This document shows positions 37,595 through 47,149 of a stretch of 64,000 nucleotides of DNA, in pieces; the stretch's first letter is position 1, and each line of letters opens with the position of its first letter. The notes under the pieces are model-generated. The model worked only from the letters and a program-made list of their open reading frames with translations, was not told the DNA's origin and ran no database searches. The stretch comes from Methylobacterium iners (GTDB lineage Bacteria; Pseudomonadota; Alphaproteobacteria; Rhizobiales; Beijerinckiaceae). The position numbers and the translations under genes are program-made. Location: NCBI RefSeq assembly GCF_022179305.1, contig NZ_BPQP01000061.1, forward strand, positions 1 through 64,000, in the 5' to 3' direction.

Positions 37595-37975
37595 TCAACG
37601 CGGCGCGTGGAGCAGCCGGTCGACCAGGGTCGCCCAGCGGTCGCGGGTAGCGCGGGCGTCGTCCAGCACGGGACCCGGCGTCGCGACGTCCTCGATGCAG
37701 GCGCGCAGGCGCGCGGTCTCGCGGCGCTCGGCCTCAAGCACCGCCTTCATCAGCGTCATCTCGGTGCGCAGGCGGGCGAGCTCGCCGGAGACGGCGGGTT
37801 CGACCTCCTCGCGCGGCGCCTCGACCGCGGCCGCGGCCGGCTCGGGCTGCGTCACGACGGTCTCGGCCGGGATCACCGCGCTTCCGCGCGCGTCGATGCG
37901 GATGGGGCGCGCCACCAGACGCCGCACGATCTCGGAGCTCAGCTCCCTGTGCACCTGCAGCGCCGCCTCGGCCAT
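37595..37975 (-). CDS. Hypothetical coiled-coil protein
   Basis: A 126-residue soluble protein. The N-terminal third contains 'ALQVHRELSSEIVRRLVARP'. An Ala/Glu/Pro-rich linker is followed by a heptad-like helix 'LARLRTEMTLMKAVLEAERR' and another helix near the end. No signal peptide, no catalytic motif. It lies 61 bases upstream of the FNR-like gene on the same strand, so the two may be co-transcribed. I do not recognise a family. Confidence 0.6.
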   Translation of the reverse strand: MAEAALQVHRELSSEIVRRLVARPIRIDARGSAVIPAETVVTQPEPAAAAVEAPREEVEPAVSGELARLRTEMTLMKAVLEAERRETARLRACIEDVATPGPVLDDARATRDRWATLVDRLLHAPR

Positions 37976-38342
37976 CGTACCCGTCTCCGCCTGATCGATC
38001 CGGCCGCCCGGAGGGAGCCGAACCCGAGTCGACGATGCGCGATCATGGTTAAGGGAGGCTTAAGCGTATCGGAGAGAAGCGGTTTTCGGGGGCTTGGCGT
38101 CAGGCGGGACTTTGCGGGCGGAGGGGCGGAGAGCGCCCTCAAATGGATCGGCGAGGCGGGCAACAAACCAAGCTTGTCATCCCGGGGCGCCGCAGGCGAG
38201 CCCGGGACCCAGAGCCGCTGACAATGCTTCAGCTTGCCGCGTCAGCGGTTCTGGGTTCCGGGCTCCGCTACGCGGCCCCGGAATGACAAATCGGGGTGGC
38301 CTGCAGTTCGCACGGACGCTGAACCGGATCCGCCCCAATCCC
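37976..38342. other. Intergenic region upstream of the coiled-coil gene
   Basis: The 3' end of leuS and the start of the coiled-coil gene face this gap. It contains family-B copy B3 (38174-38289). The bases 38030-38080 ('CATGGTTAAGGGAGGCTTAA') are AT-richer and may be the promoter of the coiled-coil gene. No gene is seen. Confidence 0.4.
38174..38289. repeat. Family-B palindromic repeat, copy B3
   Basis: TTGTCATCCCGGGGCGCCGC at the left and GCGGCCCCGGAATGACAA at the right. The inner arms read GCGAGCCCGGGACCCAGAGC and GGTTCTGGGTTCCGGGCTCC. It lies about 55 bases beyond the leuS stop. Confidence 0.85.
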
Positions 38343-40937
38343 TCACACCACCAGGTTCACGATCCGTCCCGGCACCACGATGACCTTGCGCGGGACCCGG
38401 CCCTCGAGCGCCCGCCGCACCTCCTCGGAGGTCAGCACCAGGGCCTCGACCGTCGCATTGTCGGCGTCGCGAGGCACGGTGACGTCCGCGCGCTTCTTGC
38501 CGTTGAGCTGAACGGGGAGGGTGACGCTGTCCTCCACGAGCAGGTCCCGCTCCACCGCCGGCCAGGGGGCCTGCGCCACGAGGCCCTCGCGGCCGAGCGC
38601 CCGCCAGCATTCCTCGGCGAGGTGGGGCATCATCGGAGCGATGAGCTGGACGAGGATGCCGGCGGCCTCGTCCGCCGCTCCCACCGAGACCGGGCCCTTC
38701 AGCGCCTCTTCCAGCGCGTTGGCCAGGGTGTAGATGTGCGCCACGCAGCGGTTGAAGCGCAGGCGCTCGACATCCTCCTCCACCGCGGCGAGCGCCTTGT
38801 GGGCGGCCTTGCGCAGGCCTGAATCCGCGCCGCCGGCACCTGAGGCGGAGGCGGCCGCCGAGACGAGCCGCCAGACCCGCTGCACGAAGCGGGCGGCGCC
38901 CTGCACGCCCTCCTCGCTCCAGATCACGTCGCGCTCCGGCGGCGAGTCCGAGAGCATGAACCAGCGGGCGGTGTCGGCGCCGTAGCTCGCGATGATGTCG
39001 TCGGGATCGACCACGTTCCGCTTCGACTTCGACATCTTCTCGATGGCGCCGATGGCGAGCGGCTCGTTCGTCCGCACGTGGATGGCCCGGCGCTCGCCCG
39101 CCTCGCTGGCGATGCGGATCTCCGCCGGCGCCACCCAGGCGCCGGCCGCGTCCTTGTAGGTCTCGTGGACGACCATGCCCTGGGTGAAGAGCCCGCCGAA
39201 GGGCTCGGAGACCCCGGACCAGCCCGTCGCCTGCATCGCCCGCATGAAGAAGCGGGCGTAGAGCAGGTGCAGGATCGCGTGCTCGATGCCGCCGATATAC
39301 TGGTCGACGGCGAGCCAGCGGTCGACGGCCACCCGGTCGGTGGGTGCATCCGAGAGCCAGGGCGCCGTGAAGCGGGCGTAGTACCAGGACGAGTCGACGA
39401 AGGTGTCCATCGTGTCGGTCTCGCGGCGCGCCGGCGCGCCGCAGGCCGGGCAGGGGACCGCGCGCCAGGCTTCGTCGCGCTCCAGCGGATTGCCGGGCAC
39501 GTCGAAGGAGACGTGCTCGGGCAGCGCGACCGGCAGGTCGGCGACGGGCACCGGCACGGGGCCGCAATCGGCGCAATGGATGATCGGGATCGGGCAGCCC
39601 CAGTAGCGCTGGCGCGAGACGCCCCAGTCGCGGAGCCGAAACTGCACCTTGCGCTCGCCCACGGGCGCACTGGCCAGCACTTCGTTCTCCAGCCGGTTCG
39701 CCACGGCCTTGAAGGCCTCGTCGGTGGTCATGCCGTCGAGGAAGCGGGAATTGATCATCCGCCCCTCGCCGTCGAAAGCCGTGTCGGTGATGACGAAGCT
39801 CTGCGCGTCCTGCCCCTCGGGGCAGACCACCGGCGTGTTGCCGAGGCCGTACTTGTTGGAAAAGTCGAGGTCGCGCTGGTCGTGGGCCGGGCAGCCGAAG
39901 ACGGCGCCGGTGCCGTATTCCATCAGCACGAAATTCGCGACGTAGACCGGCAGCAGCCAGGCCGGGTCGAGGGGGTGGCGGACCTTGAGCCCCGTGTCGA
40001 ACCCGAGCTTTTCGGCCGTGTCGATGGCGGCCTGGGCGGTGCCGATGCGGCGGCATTCCTCGATGAAGGCCTGGAGATCGGGGGAGGAGGCCGCGACCTG
40101 CGCCGCGATCGGGTGGTCGGCCGCCACCGCCAGGAACCGCGCGCCGAACAGGGTGTCGGGGCGCGTCGTGTAGACCTTGATCTCGCCGTCCCGGCCGTCG
40201 AGCGCGAAGCGGACCTCCAGCCCCTCCGAGCGGCCGATCCAGTTCCGCTGCATCACGCGGACCTTCTCGGGCCAGCGCTCCAGCCCGTCGAGCGCGTCGT
40301 AGAGGTCCTGCGCGAAATCGGTGATCTTGAAGAACCACTGGGTCAGCTCGCGGCTCTCGACGAGCGCGCCCGAGCGCCAGCCGCGCCCGTCGATGACCTG
40401 CTCGTTGGCGAGCACGGTGTGGTCGACCGGGTCCCAATTCACCTTCGCCGTGCGGCGGGTGACGAGGCCCTTGCCCAGGAAATCCAGGAACATGCGCTGC
40501 TGGTGCTTGTAGTAGGCGGGGTCGCAGGTCGCGATCTCGCGGCTCCAGTCGAGCGACAGGCCCATGGCCTGGAGCTGGGCGCGCATGGTGGCGATGTTGG
40601 CGTAGGTCCAGTCGCGCGGGTTGACGCCCCGCTCCATCGCGGCGTTCTCGGCGGGCAGGCCGAAGGCGTCCCAGCCCATCGGGTGGAGCACGTTGAAGCC
40701 CCGCGCCCGCTTGTAGCGCGCCACCACGTCGCCCATCGCGTAGTTGCGCACGTGGCCCATATGGATGCGCCCCGACGGGTAGGGGAACATCTCGAGCACG
40801 TAGTATTTCGGGCGCGGGTCGTCGTTCTTCGTCTCGTAGATCCGGGCCTGCGCCCAGGCCGCCTGCCAGCGCGGCTCGGCATCCTTGGCGTTGTAGCGCT
40901 CGGGCGCCGTCGGGGAGGGATGTGCGGAATCGGTCAT
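38343..40937 (-). CDS. leuS: Leucyl-tRNA synthetase
   Basis: Charges tRNA-Leu with leucine in the cytoplasm; essential. The 864 residues match the class-I bacterial LeuRS. The first signature '[14 protein letters not shown]' has HMGH at 59-62 and the second '[13 protein letters not shown]' lies near residue 634. A CP1 editing insert follows the first Rossmann half, with '[20 protein letters not shown]' carrying the editing-site threonines. The zinc-binding insert '[20 protein letters not shown]' shows one CxxC pair. The C-terminus ends '[13 protein letters not shown]'. No leader peptide or T-box was recognised upstream. Confidence 0.98.
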   Translation of the reverse strand: MTDSAHPSPTAPERYNAKDAEPRWQAAWAQARIYETKNDDPRPKYYVLEMFPYPSGRIHMGHVRNYAMGDVVARYKRARGFNVLHPMGWDAFGLPAENAAMERGVNPRDWTYANIATMRAQLQAMGLSLDWSREIATCDPAYYKHQQRMFLDFLGKGLVTRRTAKVNWDPVDHTVLANEQVIDGRGWRSGALVESRELTQWFFKITDFAQDLYDALDGLERWPEKVRVMQRNWIGRSEGLEVRFALDGRDGEIKVYTTRPDTLFGARFLAVAADHPIAAQVAASSPDLQAFIEECRRIGTAQAAIDTAEKLGFDTGLKVRHPLDPAWLLPVYVANFVLMEYGTGAVFGCPAHDQRDLDFSNKYGLGNTPVVCPEGQDAQSFVITDTAFDGEGRMINSRFLDGMTTDEAFKAVANRLENEVLASAPVGERKVQFRLRDWGVSRQRYWGCPIPIIHCADCGPVPVPVADLPVALPEHVSFDVPGNPLERDEAWRAVPCPACGAPARRETDTMDTFVDSSWYYARFTAPWLSDAPTDRVAVDRWLAVDQYIGGIEHAILHLLYARFFMRAMQATGWSGVSEPFGGLFTQGMVVHETYKDAAGAWVAPAEIRIASEAGERRAIHVRTNEPLAIGAIEKMSKSKRNVVDPDDIIASYGADTARWFMLSDSPPERDVIWSEEGVQGAARFVQRVWRLVSAAASASGAGGADSGLRKAAHKALAAVEEDVERLRFNRCVAHIYTLANALEEALKGPVSVGAADEAAGILVQLIAPMMPHLAEECWRALGREGLVAQAPWPAVERDLLVEDSVTLPVQLNGKKRADVTVPRDADNATVEALVLTSEEVRRALEGRVPRKVIVVPGRIVNLVV

Positions 40938-41284
40938 CGAGGGGCGCCGGGATCAGCGAGGGGAGGAGCGGGCCCGCGCGGGGCGTCGCGGGCACCTAGC
41001 ATATCCGCGCGGCGAAGGGTCAACGCTGAGGCGGTTCAGCGGGGCTCCGAGTTCGGGTGAGCGGCAAGCTCTTCGCGCAAGGCATATCCTATCGGATCAC
41101 CAACCGACGTCATTCCGGGGCGCTGCAAGCGAACCCGGAATCCAGAACCGCCGATGCAGCCATACCTGGCGCAGGTCGCGGCTATGGATTCCGGGTTCCG
41201 CGTTGCGGCCCCGGAATGACGTTGGTTGCGGTTCAACCCGTGGCGAACCGCGCCGTTACCCCCAAGTTCGGAGCGGTGAGCGGT
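40938..41284. other. Intergenic region upstream of leuS
   Basis: The leuS promoter should lie in 40938-41080. A GC-rich hairpin-like stretch is seen but no clear boxes. The remainder is family-B copy B4. No gene is seen. Confidence 0.4.
41101..41228. repeat. Family-B palindromic repeat, copy B4
   Basis: Outer arms CAACCGACGTCATTCCGGGG and CCCCGGAATGACGTTGGTTG extend the palindrome further than in other copies. Inner arms are GCGAACCCGGAATCCAGAAC and GCTATGGATTCCGGGTTCCG. It is more diverged from B1-B3 than those are from one another. Confidence 0.85.
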
Positions 41285-42340
41285 TCAGGTCTGCTGGTAG
41301 ACCGCGATCACCCGGTCGAAGCGCCGCTCGGCGAGATCGGAGGCGCGGATCAGGAAGTAGACCGTGCCCTCCGCGCGCTCCTGCTGGAAGTCGGCGACGT
41401 CGATCTGCAGGAGCAGGCGCCACGTCCGCGCGCCCGCCGCGATCTCGGCGCTGTGCGCCTGGCGCCTCTCCCGGTCGAGGTGCTGCACGCCGAAGCGCGT
41501 GACGACCTCCGCCGCGAAGCGCGGGTCGTCCTGCTCGGGCAGGGGCGCGCCGAGGAGCTGGTTGCGCCGCCCCTCATCGGCGGCACCGCCATGCGTATCG
41601 AACGCCTTCGCGAAGACGTCCTGGTAGGCATCGCGAAAACGGTTCTCGCCGTTGCTGCTGCGGGCGAGCGCCGCCTGCAGGGTGGGCGCTGCCTCCATCT
41701 CCAGGCTCCAGAGCGCTGGCGGACGCAGGGTCGCGTGCAGCCGCATCGGCCGAGCCGGGCCGCTATAGGCTGTGCCGGCATCCGGTTTCGGGGCAGGCAG
41801 CTTGAACTGCCGATTGCTCTTGGCGATCTCCCCCCGCTCGGCTTCCGCCGCCGCCGCGAGGGCCGGCGGCATGGCTTGCGGTGCGAGGCTGTCGACCGGG
41901 CTCTCGTCCCAGATCACCCGGGCGGATTCGGTGCCGGTGTCCCAGGGACCGGCGGCGAGGTCGTAGAAGAACAGGAGCCGCCCGTGGCCCGGCAGGTCCG
42001 GGGCGGGTCCGCCCCGCGCTCGCGCCTCGGCGAGGTCGACCTGCGCGAAGAAGGCGTAGGGCAGCTCCTTGCGGAAGTGCCGCCGCATCTCCTCGCCGGC
42101 CTCCGCGTTCCCGCGACGGGCGATGGCCTCCATGTCCGCAGGCACGGCCCGGCGCGGCCAGGCAAGGCCGGGCGGAAGGTCTGGCGTCCCGCCGATCCGC
42201 GTGCCGCCGGGCCGCTCCCCGCCCTTCGGCAGGGGCCGGAACACGAGCGTCGGCACCAGCGCCGCGACCACCATCTCGACCTGCGGGCGTGAGAGGTGGC
42301 GCGCGAGCTGGGCCTGGGCGTCGGCGGGCGTATCGAACAT
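41285..42340 (-). CDS. DUF1963 (YwqG-like) protein
   Basis: A 351-residue soluble protein of the DUF1963/YwqG family, which has no established biochemical function. Family features are 'TRIGGTPDLPPGLAWPR' near residue 50, 'ELPYAFFAQVDLAEARA', and 'GRLLFFYDLAAGPWDTG'. The C-terminal part ends 'RTWRLLLQIDVADFQQE...VYFLIRASDLAERRFDRV', the typical closing strands with a buried polar pair. The ATG at 42340 follows GGGAG. It is divergent from the YggS gene with a 111-base gap. No context suggests a role. Confidence 0.85.
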   Translation of the reverse strand: MFDTPADAQAQLARHLSRPQVEMVVAALVPTLVFRPLPKGGERPGGTRIGGTPDLPPGLAWPRRAVPADMEAIARRGNAEAGEEMRRHFRKELPYAFFAQVDLAEARARGGPAPDLPGHGRLLFFYDLAAGPWDTGTESARVIWDESPVDSLAPQAMPPALAAAAEAERGEIAKSNRQFKLPAPKPDAGTAYSGPARPMRLHATLRPPALWSLEMEAAPTLQAALARSSNGENRFRDAYQDVFAKAFDTHGGAADEGRRNQLLGAPLPEQDDPRFAAEVVTRFGVQHLDRERRQAHSAEIAAGARTWRLLLQIDVADFQQERAEGTVYFLIRASDLAERRFDRVIAVYQQT

Positions 42341-42451
42341 CGGGCCGGGCTCCCTTCATGGACGAGGAGCATCAGCATATGGCGGGCGGCACGGATGGCG
42401 AGGGCGGGGGCGGGCCTTGATGTCCGGGCGCCGCCGCCGCAAGGAGGGCTC

Positions 42452-43171
42452 ATGACCGATCAGAGCCAGATCCTCGATGCGAAGCCGCCGGTCGGCCAGG
42501 CCGACGTCGCCGCCGGTCTTGCCGAGGTGCGCGCGAGCATCCGCCGGGCGGCCGAGGACAACGAGCGCGATCCCGCCTCCGTCGCGCTGATCGCCGTCTC
42601 CAAGACCGTCCCGGCCGAGGGCATCCTGCCGGCGCTGAAGGCGGGGCAGCGGCTGTTCGGCGAGAACTACGTCCAGGAATCCAAGGGCAAGTGGCCGGGG
42701 CTGCGCGAGCGCTTCCCCGACGCGGAGGTCCACCTGATCGGCCCGCTGCAATCGAACAAGGCCCGCGACGCGGTGGAGCTGTTCGACGCCATCCATTCCC
42801 TCGACCGGCCCTCGCTCGCGGCGGCGCTCGCCAAGGAGATCGCGCGGGCCGGGCGCGCGCCGAAGCTCATCGTCCAGGTCAATACCGGCGACGAGCCGCA
42901 GAAGGGCGGCGTCTCGCCGGCCGAGGCCGACGCCTTCCTCGCCGCCTGCCGCGACGCGTATGGGCTCGCGATCGAGGGCCTGATGTGCATCCCGCCGGCC
43001 GACGACCCGCCCTCGGCGCATTTCGCCCTGCTGGCGGCCATCGCCGCGCGCTGCGGGCTGCCGATCCTCTCGATGGGGATGAGCGCCGATTACCCGGCCG
43101 CGATCCAGATGGGCGCGACCCATGTCCGGGTCGGCACCGCGATCTTCGGGGCGCGCGCGCCGAAGGGCTGA
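42452..43171 (+). CDS. YggS/PLPBP family pyridoxal-phosphate homeostasis protein
   Basis: A 239-residue protein of the alanine-racemase-like TIM-barrel family that binds pyridoxal 5'-phosphate without known catalysis and balances vitamin B6 and amino-acid pools. The cofactor lysine is Lys51 in 'VALIAVSKTVPAEGI'. Other hallmarks are 'LFGENYVQESKGKW', 'VHLIGPLQSNKARDAVELFD', 'LIVQVNTGDEPQKGGV', 'IEGLMCIPP' and the phosphate-binding 'LSMGMSADYPAAIQMGATHV'. The ATG follows AAGGAGGG. The upstream frame to 42296 is rejected. A family-C repeat lies about 70 bases downstream. Confidence 0.95.
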   Translation: MTDQSQILDAKPPVGQADVAAGLAEVRASIRRAAEDNERDPASVALIAVSKTVPAEGILPALKAGQRLFGENYVQESKGKWPGLRERFPDAEVHLIGPLQSNKARDAVELFDAIHSLDRPSLAAALAKEIARAGRAPKLIVQVNTGDEPQKGGVSPAEADAFLAACRDAYGLAIEGLMCIPPADDPPSAHFALLAAIAARCGLPILSMGMSADYPAAIQMGATHVRVGTAIFGARAPKG

Positions 43172-43636
43172 GCGGCGCGGGCGAGTCGGCCTTTACCGGT
43201 TTCTGTCTGCTCGGTTCGGCTTCGCGGATGACCCGCGGGTCCCCTCTCCAAGGGGGAGAGGGACAGGGTGAGGGGAGTGAACTCTCCGGATGGGGCACGC
43301 CCCTCACCCCAACCCTCTCCCCCTGGGAGAGGGTGCCCGTCGTGGCTCCCGCGCATGACGACGATCCTTGCGACGGCTGACGACCCTTCTTCGAGGACCA
43401 GCGGTGCGCCCAACCGAAGCGATCCGGCCAGTCCTTACCGTCCGGTAAACCCGTACGACGACCCTCATGAGCCAACAACATGGCTGGGTCCCAGCACCCG
43501 CGAGTCAAGCCCAGAATTGCATGCCGATGTGCCCAGGCGCACCTCGCGGTGGGGTCAGCGGGGCCATATCCCGGTCTCCCACCCTTGCGCGCCGACACGG
43601 ATTGCCCCTGCGCGCCGACGTATGAACGGAATGATC
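43172..43636. other. Intergenic region after the YggS gene
   Basis: Family-C copy C2 occupies 43240-43336. At 43435-43448 lies the dyad TTACCG-TC-CGGTAA. Near 43590-43622 the 11-mer TGCGCGCCGAC occurs twice in tandem, 27 bases apart. The rest carries no recognisable gene. Confidence 0.4.
43240..43336. repeat. Family-C palindromic repeat, copy C2
   Basis: CCCCTCTCCAAGGGGGAGAG and GACAGGGTGAGGGG on the left face CCCCTCACCCCAACC and CTCTCCCCCTGGGAGAGGG on the right. About 80% of it matches C1. Confidence 0.85.
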
Positions 43637-43858
43637 ATGTCCCCCCGGTTTGTTTCCACTGCCTTCGCCCTCGTTCTGGCCTCGGCCGCGACGACGGCCC
43701 TGGCCCACCGCTACGATGCGCCGGTCGCCCCGGTCGTGACGGCCAAGGCCGACGGCCGGCTCGCCGTCCGCTTCCCGGCCCCGCCGGCCTACGGCCCCGA
43801 TGTGCTCGCCGCCTTGCGCGACATCCGCACCACCGGCTCGCTGAACGCCGCCCGCTGA
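43637..43858 (+). CDS. Small secreted hypothetical protein
   Basis: A 73-residue protein with a signal peptide ('FVSTAFALVLASAATTALA'), leaving a mature part of about 50 residues without cysteines ('DGRLAVRFPAPPAYGPDVLA'). In-frame ATGs at 43622 and 43631 are equally possible; none has a strong ribosome site. The stop is 6 bases from the convergent stop of the ABC permease gene. No family recognised. Real existence rests mainly on the signal peptide. Confidence 0.5.
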   Translation: MSPRFVSTAFALVLASAATTALAHRYDAPVAPVVTAKADGRLAVRFPAPPAYGPDVLAALRDIRTTGSLNAAR

Positions 43859-43864
43859 GCGGCC

Positions 43865-44755
43865 TCAGCCGATGAGGCTCCGCCGCGCCCGGCGGCGCTG
43901 CATCCAGACGGCAGCGCCGAGCGCGGCGCCGATCACCGCCAGCGAGACGCCGGTCGTCAGCGTGCCGAGCGCGTAGATCTCCGGCGTCGTCACGGTGGTG
44001 GTGAGGCCCTGCAGTTCCAGCGGCAGCGTGTTGCGGCCGCCGATCGCCTGGCTGGTGCGGGCGAGCTCGTCGAAGGATAGGGTGAACCCGAACAGCGCGA
44101 CGCCGACCAGCGCCGGCGCGAGGATCGGCACCACGACGTGGCGCAGGATCTGCGGGCCGGTGGCGCCGAGGTCGCGCGCCGCCTCCTCGTAGGCCGGGTT
44201 GAAGCGGTTGAAGACCGCGAACATGATCAGGAGCCCGAAGGGCAGCGTCCAGGTGAGATGCGCGCCGAGCGCCGAGGTGTAGAGCCCCATCGCGGTGCCG
44301 TGGTCCTGCAGGAAGCCCCAGCCGGTGGCCGCGGCCAGCGCCTTGATCCCGTCGTCGATGAGCCGGAACTCGAGACCGATCCCGAGCGAGACCACGATCG
44401 AGGGCACGATCAGGCTCGCGATCGCGACGGTGAAGAGCAGGCTTTCCCCGCGGAAGTGCTTGCGGAAGGCGAGCCCCGCGAAGAAGGCCACCACGACTGT
44501 CAACAGCATCACAACGATACCGAGCTTCAGGGAGCGCCACAGCGCCGCCCAGATGTCGACGACGCCCACCCCTGCCCAGAGCCTGGAGAACCAGTGTGTC
44601 GAGACCCCGTTCATCGGGAAGGTCAGGCCGCCCTGCGGCCCCTGGAAGCTGAGCACCAGGATCGTCAGCGTCGGCCCGTAGAGGAAGGCGACGAAGCCGG
44701 CGAAGAACAGGGCGAGGACGTAGAAGGCGGGGCCGCGCGGCCGGTCGCTGGTCAC
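43865..44755 (-). CDS. Polyamine-type ABC transporter permease (PotC-like)
   Basis: A 296-residue inner-membrane subunit with six helices, last gene of a four-gene import operon. The conserved cytoplasmic EAA loop reads 'YEEAARDLGATGPQILRHVV', the contact point with the ATPase. 'FGFTLSFDELARTSQAIGG' is the typical PotC/PotI block. The start is a GTG at 44755, one base before the stop of the upstream permease gene, which suggests coupled translation. Substrate may be putrescine, spermidine or another small cation; the family cannot be resolved further from sequence. Confidence 0.9.
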   Translation of the reverse strand: MTSDRPRGPAFYVLALFFAGFVAFLYGPTLTILVLSFQGPQGGLTFPMNGVSTHWFSRLWAGVGVVDIWAALWRSLKLGIVVMLLTVVVAFFAGLAFRKHFRGESLLFTVAIASLIVPSIVVSLGIGLEFRLIDDGIKALAAATGWGFLQDHGTAMGLYTSALGAHLTWTLPFGLLIMFAVFNRFNPAYEEAARDLGATGPQILRHVVVPILAPALVGVALFGFTLSFDELARTSQAIGGRNTLPLELQGLTTTVTTPEIYALGTLTTGVSLAVIGAALGAAVWMQRRRARRSLIG

Positions 44756-44756
44756 C

Positions 44757-45701
44757 TCACAATTCCTTCCGCAGGTCGATGAGCCGCGACATCGTCAGGA
44801 TCATCACCATGACGGCGCAGAGCAGCACCACGGCGTTGGCCGCCGCCGCCGGGAACTGCAGCACCGACATCTGCACCTGGATGATCTTGCCGACCGAGGC
44901 GATCTGCTGGCCGCCCATGACGCCGACGGTGACGAAGTCGCCCATCACCAGCGTGATCACGAAGATCGAGCCGATGGCGATGCCGGGCTTGGCGAGCGGC
45001 ACGATCACGTTCCACAGGGTCTGCCAGCCCGTGGCGCCGGCATCGTAGGCCGCCTCGATCAGCGAGCGGTCGATCCGGGCCATCGAGTTGAAGATCGGCA
45101 CGATCATGAAGACCGTGTTGAGGTGCACGAAGGCGAGCACCACCGCGAAGTCGGAATAGAGCAGCCCGTCGATCGGCTTGTCGATGAGGCCGATGCCGCG
45201 GAGCGTGTCGTTGATCAGCCCGTTGCGGCCGAGGAGCGGGATCCAGGAGATCATCCGGATCACGTTCGAGGTCCAGAACGGGATCGTGCAGACGAGGAAC
45301 AGCACCATCTGCGTGGTCGGGCTGCGCACGTGGAAGGTGAGAAAATAGGCAACCGTGAAGCCGATGAGCAGCGTGAAAGCCCAGGTGAGGAAGCAGAACT
45401 TGAGGGTCGAGAGGTAGGTGCGGGCCGTGGTGCAGAGGTCCGAGCCCGAGAGGCAGCCCTCGAAGATGTCGGCGTAGTTCTGCAGCGTGAAGGCGGGGAT
45501 GATCTCGTACTCGTTGTACTCCCAGAAGCTCACCATCAGGGTGAGGGCGAGCGGCACCACGAAGAACACAAGGAAGACGAGCGCCATCGGCGCCGCCTGG
45601 AGGTAGGCGAGCGCCCGGGCGCGCCGGGTCCGGGCCGTGAGGCCGGCGGCCGCGGGCTTCGCCGGAGCGTCCGCGAGGGCGGGGAGGGCGAGGTCGGTCA
45701 T
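44757..45701 (-). CDS. Polyamine-type ABC transporter permease (PotB-like)
   Basis: A 314-residue inner-membrane subunit. After a cytoplasmic N-terminus the first helix is 'AAPMALVFLVFFVVPLALTL'. The EAA loop 'LIEAAYDAGATGWQTLWNVI' and 'IPFWTSNVIRMISWIPLLGR' are typical of the PotB/PotH branch. The ATG at 45701 is taken. The upstream in-frame ATG at 45803 lies inside repeat A4 and would add a repeat-derived peptide. It follows the binding-protein gene after a 139-base gap that is filled by that repeat, which may weaken readthrough in the operon. Confidence 0.9.
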   Translation of the reverse strand: MTDLALPALADAPAKPAAAGLTARTRRARALAYLQAAPMALVFLVFFVVPLALTLMVSFWEYNEYEIIPAFTLQNYADIFEGCLSGSDLCTTARTYLSTLKFCFLTWAFTLLIGFTVAYFLTFHVRSPTTQMVLFLVCTIPFWTSNVIRMISWIPLLGRNGLINDTLRGIGLIDKPIDGLLYSDFAVVLAFVHLNTVFMIVPIFNSMARIDRSLIEAAYDAGATGWQTLWNVIVPLAKPGIAIGSIFVITLVMGDFVTVGVMGGQQIASVGKIIQVQMSVLQFPAAAANAVVLLCAVMVMILTMSRLIDLRKEL

Positions 45702-45710
45702 CGCGTTTCG

Positions 45711-45817
45711 CCTCCCCCTTGTGAGGAGGGGTAGGGGTGGGGGTGGTTCCGCCTGGCGAGCGGGCGGGTCGCCCAGCCACCCCCACCTCCGGCTCCTCCC
45801 CACAAGGGGGAGGAGAG
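45711..45817. repeat. Family-A palindromic repeat, copy A4, inside an ABC transporter operon
   Basis: CCTCCCCCTTGTGAGGAGGG and CTCCTCCCCACAAGGGGGAGG form the outer arms. GGTGGGGGTGGTTCCGCC and CCAGCCACCCCCACC form the inner arms. It lies between the binding-protein and permease genes, both read on the minus strand. Confidence 0.85.
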
Positions 45818-45840
45818 TGCGTTCTGGCGCATCACCCTGC

Positions 45841-47115
45841 TCACGCCGCGATGAACTCGTTCCACTTGCGGATCATATAGGTGTTCTCGTCCATGACCGC
45901 GTTCCAGCAGGCCACGCCGCCCATGCGACTCTCGAAGGAGCCGCCGTCACGCACCGCGCCGGCCTTCTCCAGCACGGAGCCGTCCGGGCCCTTGATGTCC
46001 CGCTCGGCCGGCTTGCCCTCCATCCAGAAGGCCCATTCGTAGGGCTCCATCTGCCCCTTCGCCGTCTCCAGAACCGCCGAGTAGTAGCCCTGGCGGTTGA
46101 GGTAGGCGCCGGCCCAGCCGGAGAGGAACCAGTTGATGAAATCGTAGGCAGCGTCGAGCTTCCTGCCGCTCAGCGTCTTGGGCAGGCCGAAGCCCGAGGC
46201 CCAGGCGCGGTAGCCCTCCTTGAGGGGCTGGTAGGTGCAGGCCACGCCCTGCGAGCGCACCTTGGTGACGGCGGGCGACCACATCGACTGGATCACCGTC
46301 TCGCCGGACGCCATCAGGTTCACGGATTCGTTGAAATCCTGCCAGAAGGCCCGGAACTGGCCGGCGCGCTTGGCCTCGATCAGCACCTTGATGGTGCGGT
46401 CGATCTCGGCCTTCGTCATGTTGCCCTTGTCGGGATAGGTGTAGTCGCCGGTGGCCTCGATCACCATCGCCGCGTCCATGATGCCGATGGAGGGGATGTT
46501 GAGGATCGAGGCGCGGCCCTTGAACTCCGGGTTCAGGAGCTCCTTCCAGCTCGTGATCGGGCGCTTGATCAGGTCGGGGCGGATGCCCAGCGTGTCGGCG
46601 TTGTAGGTGGTCGGGATCAGGGTGATCCACTGGGTCGGCTCGCCCGCGAACTTCGTCGAGGTCTGGCCCTCGAGGTAGAACACCTTCTTGGGCGCCGTGC
46701 CCTGGTCGCCGATCTTCTTGCCCGCCACCTCGCCGCGGGTGAAGACCGGGGTGATCTTGTCCGCGTTCTTGATGCGCCTGGCATCCATGCCCATCAGGTT
46801 GCCCGTCGGGATCAGCTTGCGCAGGCTGAAATACTCGCTGTCGACGATGTCGAAGGAGTTCGGCTGCGTGACGACGCGCTTCGTGACCTCGTCGGTGACG
46901 ACGGGCACGTACTCGATCGTGATGCCGAGATCCTCCTTCACCTTGCGGGCGATGTCGCTCGACTGGTTCACGGCGGTGCCGAGGTAGCGCAGGGTCACGG
47001 GCTCGGCGGAGATCACGGCCGGAAAGCCGGTGATCGCGCCCGAGCCCGCCGCGAGGCCGGTGGCGCCGGCGCCCTGGAGCAGCGTGCGCCGCGTGAACCG
47101 GATCGTGTCGCTCAT
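45841..47115 (-). CDS. Polyamine-type ABC transporter substrate-binding protein (PotD/PotF-like)
   Basis: A 424-residue periplasmic binding protein. The N-terminus 'TIRFTRRTLLQGAGATGLAA' is a twin-arginine-type signal, so it may be exported folded by Tat. The mature protein starts near 'EPVTLRYLGTAVNQSSDIAR'. The fold and 'EYFSLRKLIPTGNLMGMDA', 'AYDFINWFLSGWAGAYLNRQ' fit the extracellular solute-binding family 1 used for polyamines and related cations. It is preceded by the ATPase gene, 34 bases upstream. The second transporter operon in the window (50808-53942) has no such protein. Confidence 0.88.
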   Translation of the reverse strand: MSDTIRFTRRTLLQGAGATGLAAGSGAITGFPAVISAEPVTLRYLGTAVNQSSDIARKVKEDLGITIEYVPVVTDEVTKRVVTQPNSFDIVDSEYFSLRKLIPTGNLMGMDARRIKNADKITPVFTRGEVAGKKIGDQGTAPKKVFYLEGQTSTKFAGEPTQWITLIPTTYNADTLGIRPDLIKRPITSWKELLNPEFKGRASILNIPSIGIMDAAMVIEATGDYTYPDKGNMTKAEIDRTIKVLIEAKRAGQFRAFWQDFNESVNLMASGETVIQSMWSPAVTKVRSQGVACTYQPLKEGYRAWASGFGLPKTLSGRKLDAAYDFINWFLSGWAGAYLNRQGYYSAVLETAKGQMEPYEWAFWMEGKPAERDIKGPDGSVLEKAGAVRDGGSFESRMGGVACWNAVMDENTYMIRKWNEFIAA

Positions 47116-47149
47116 GAACAGTTCCTCTGGTCGTTGAAGAAGGGGTCGG

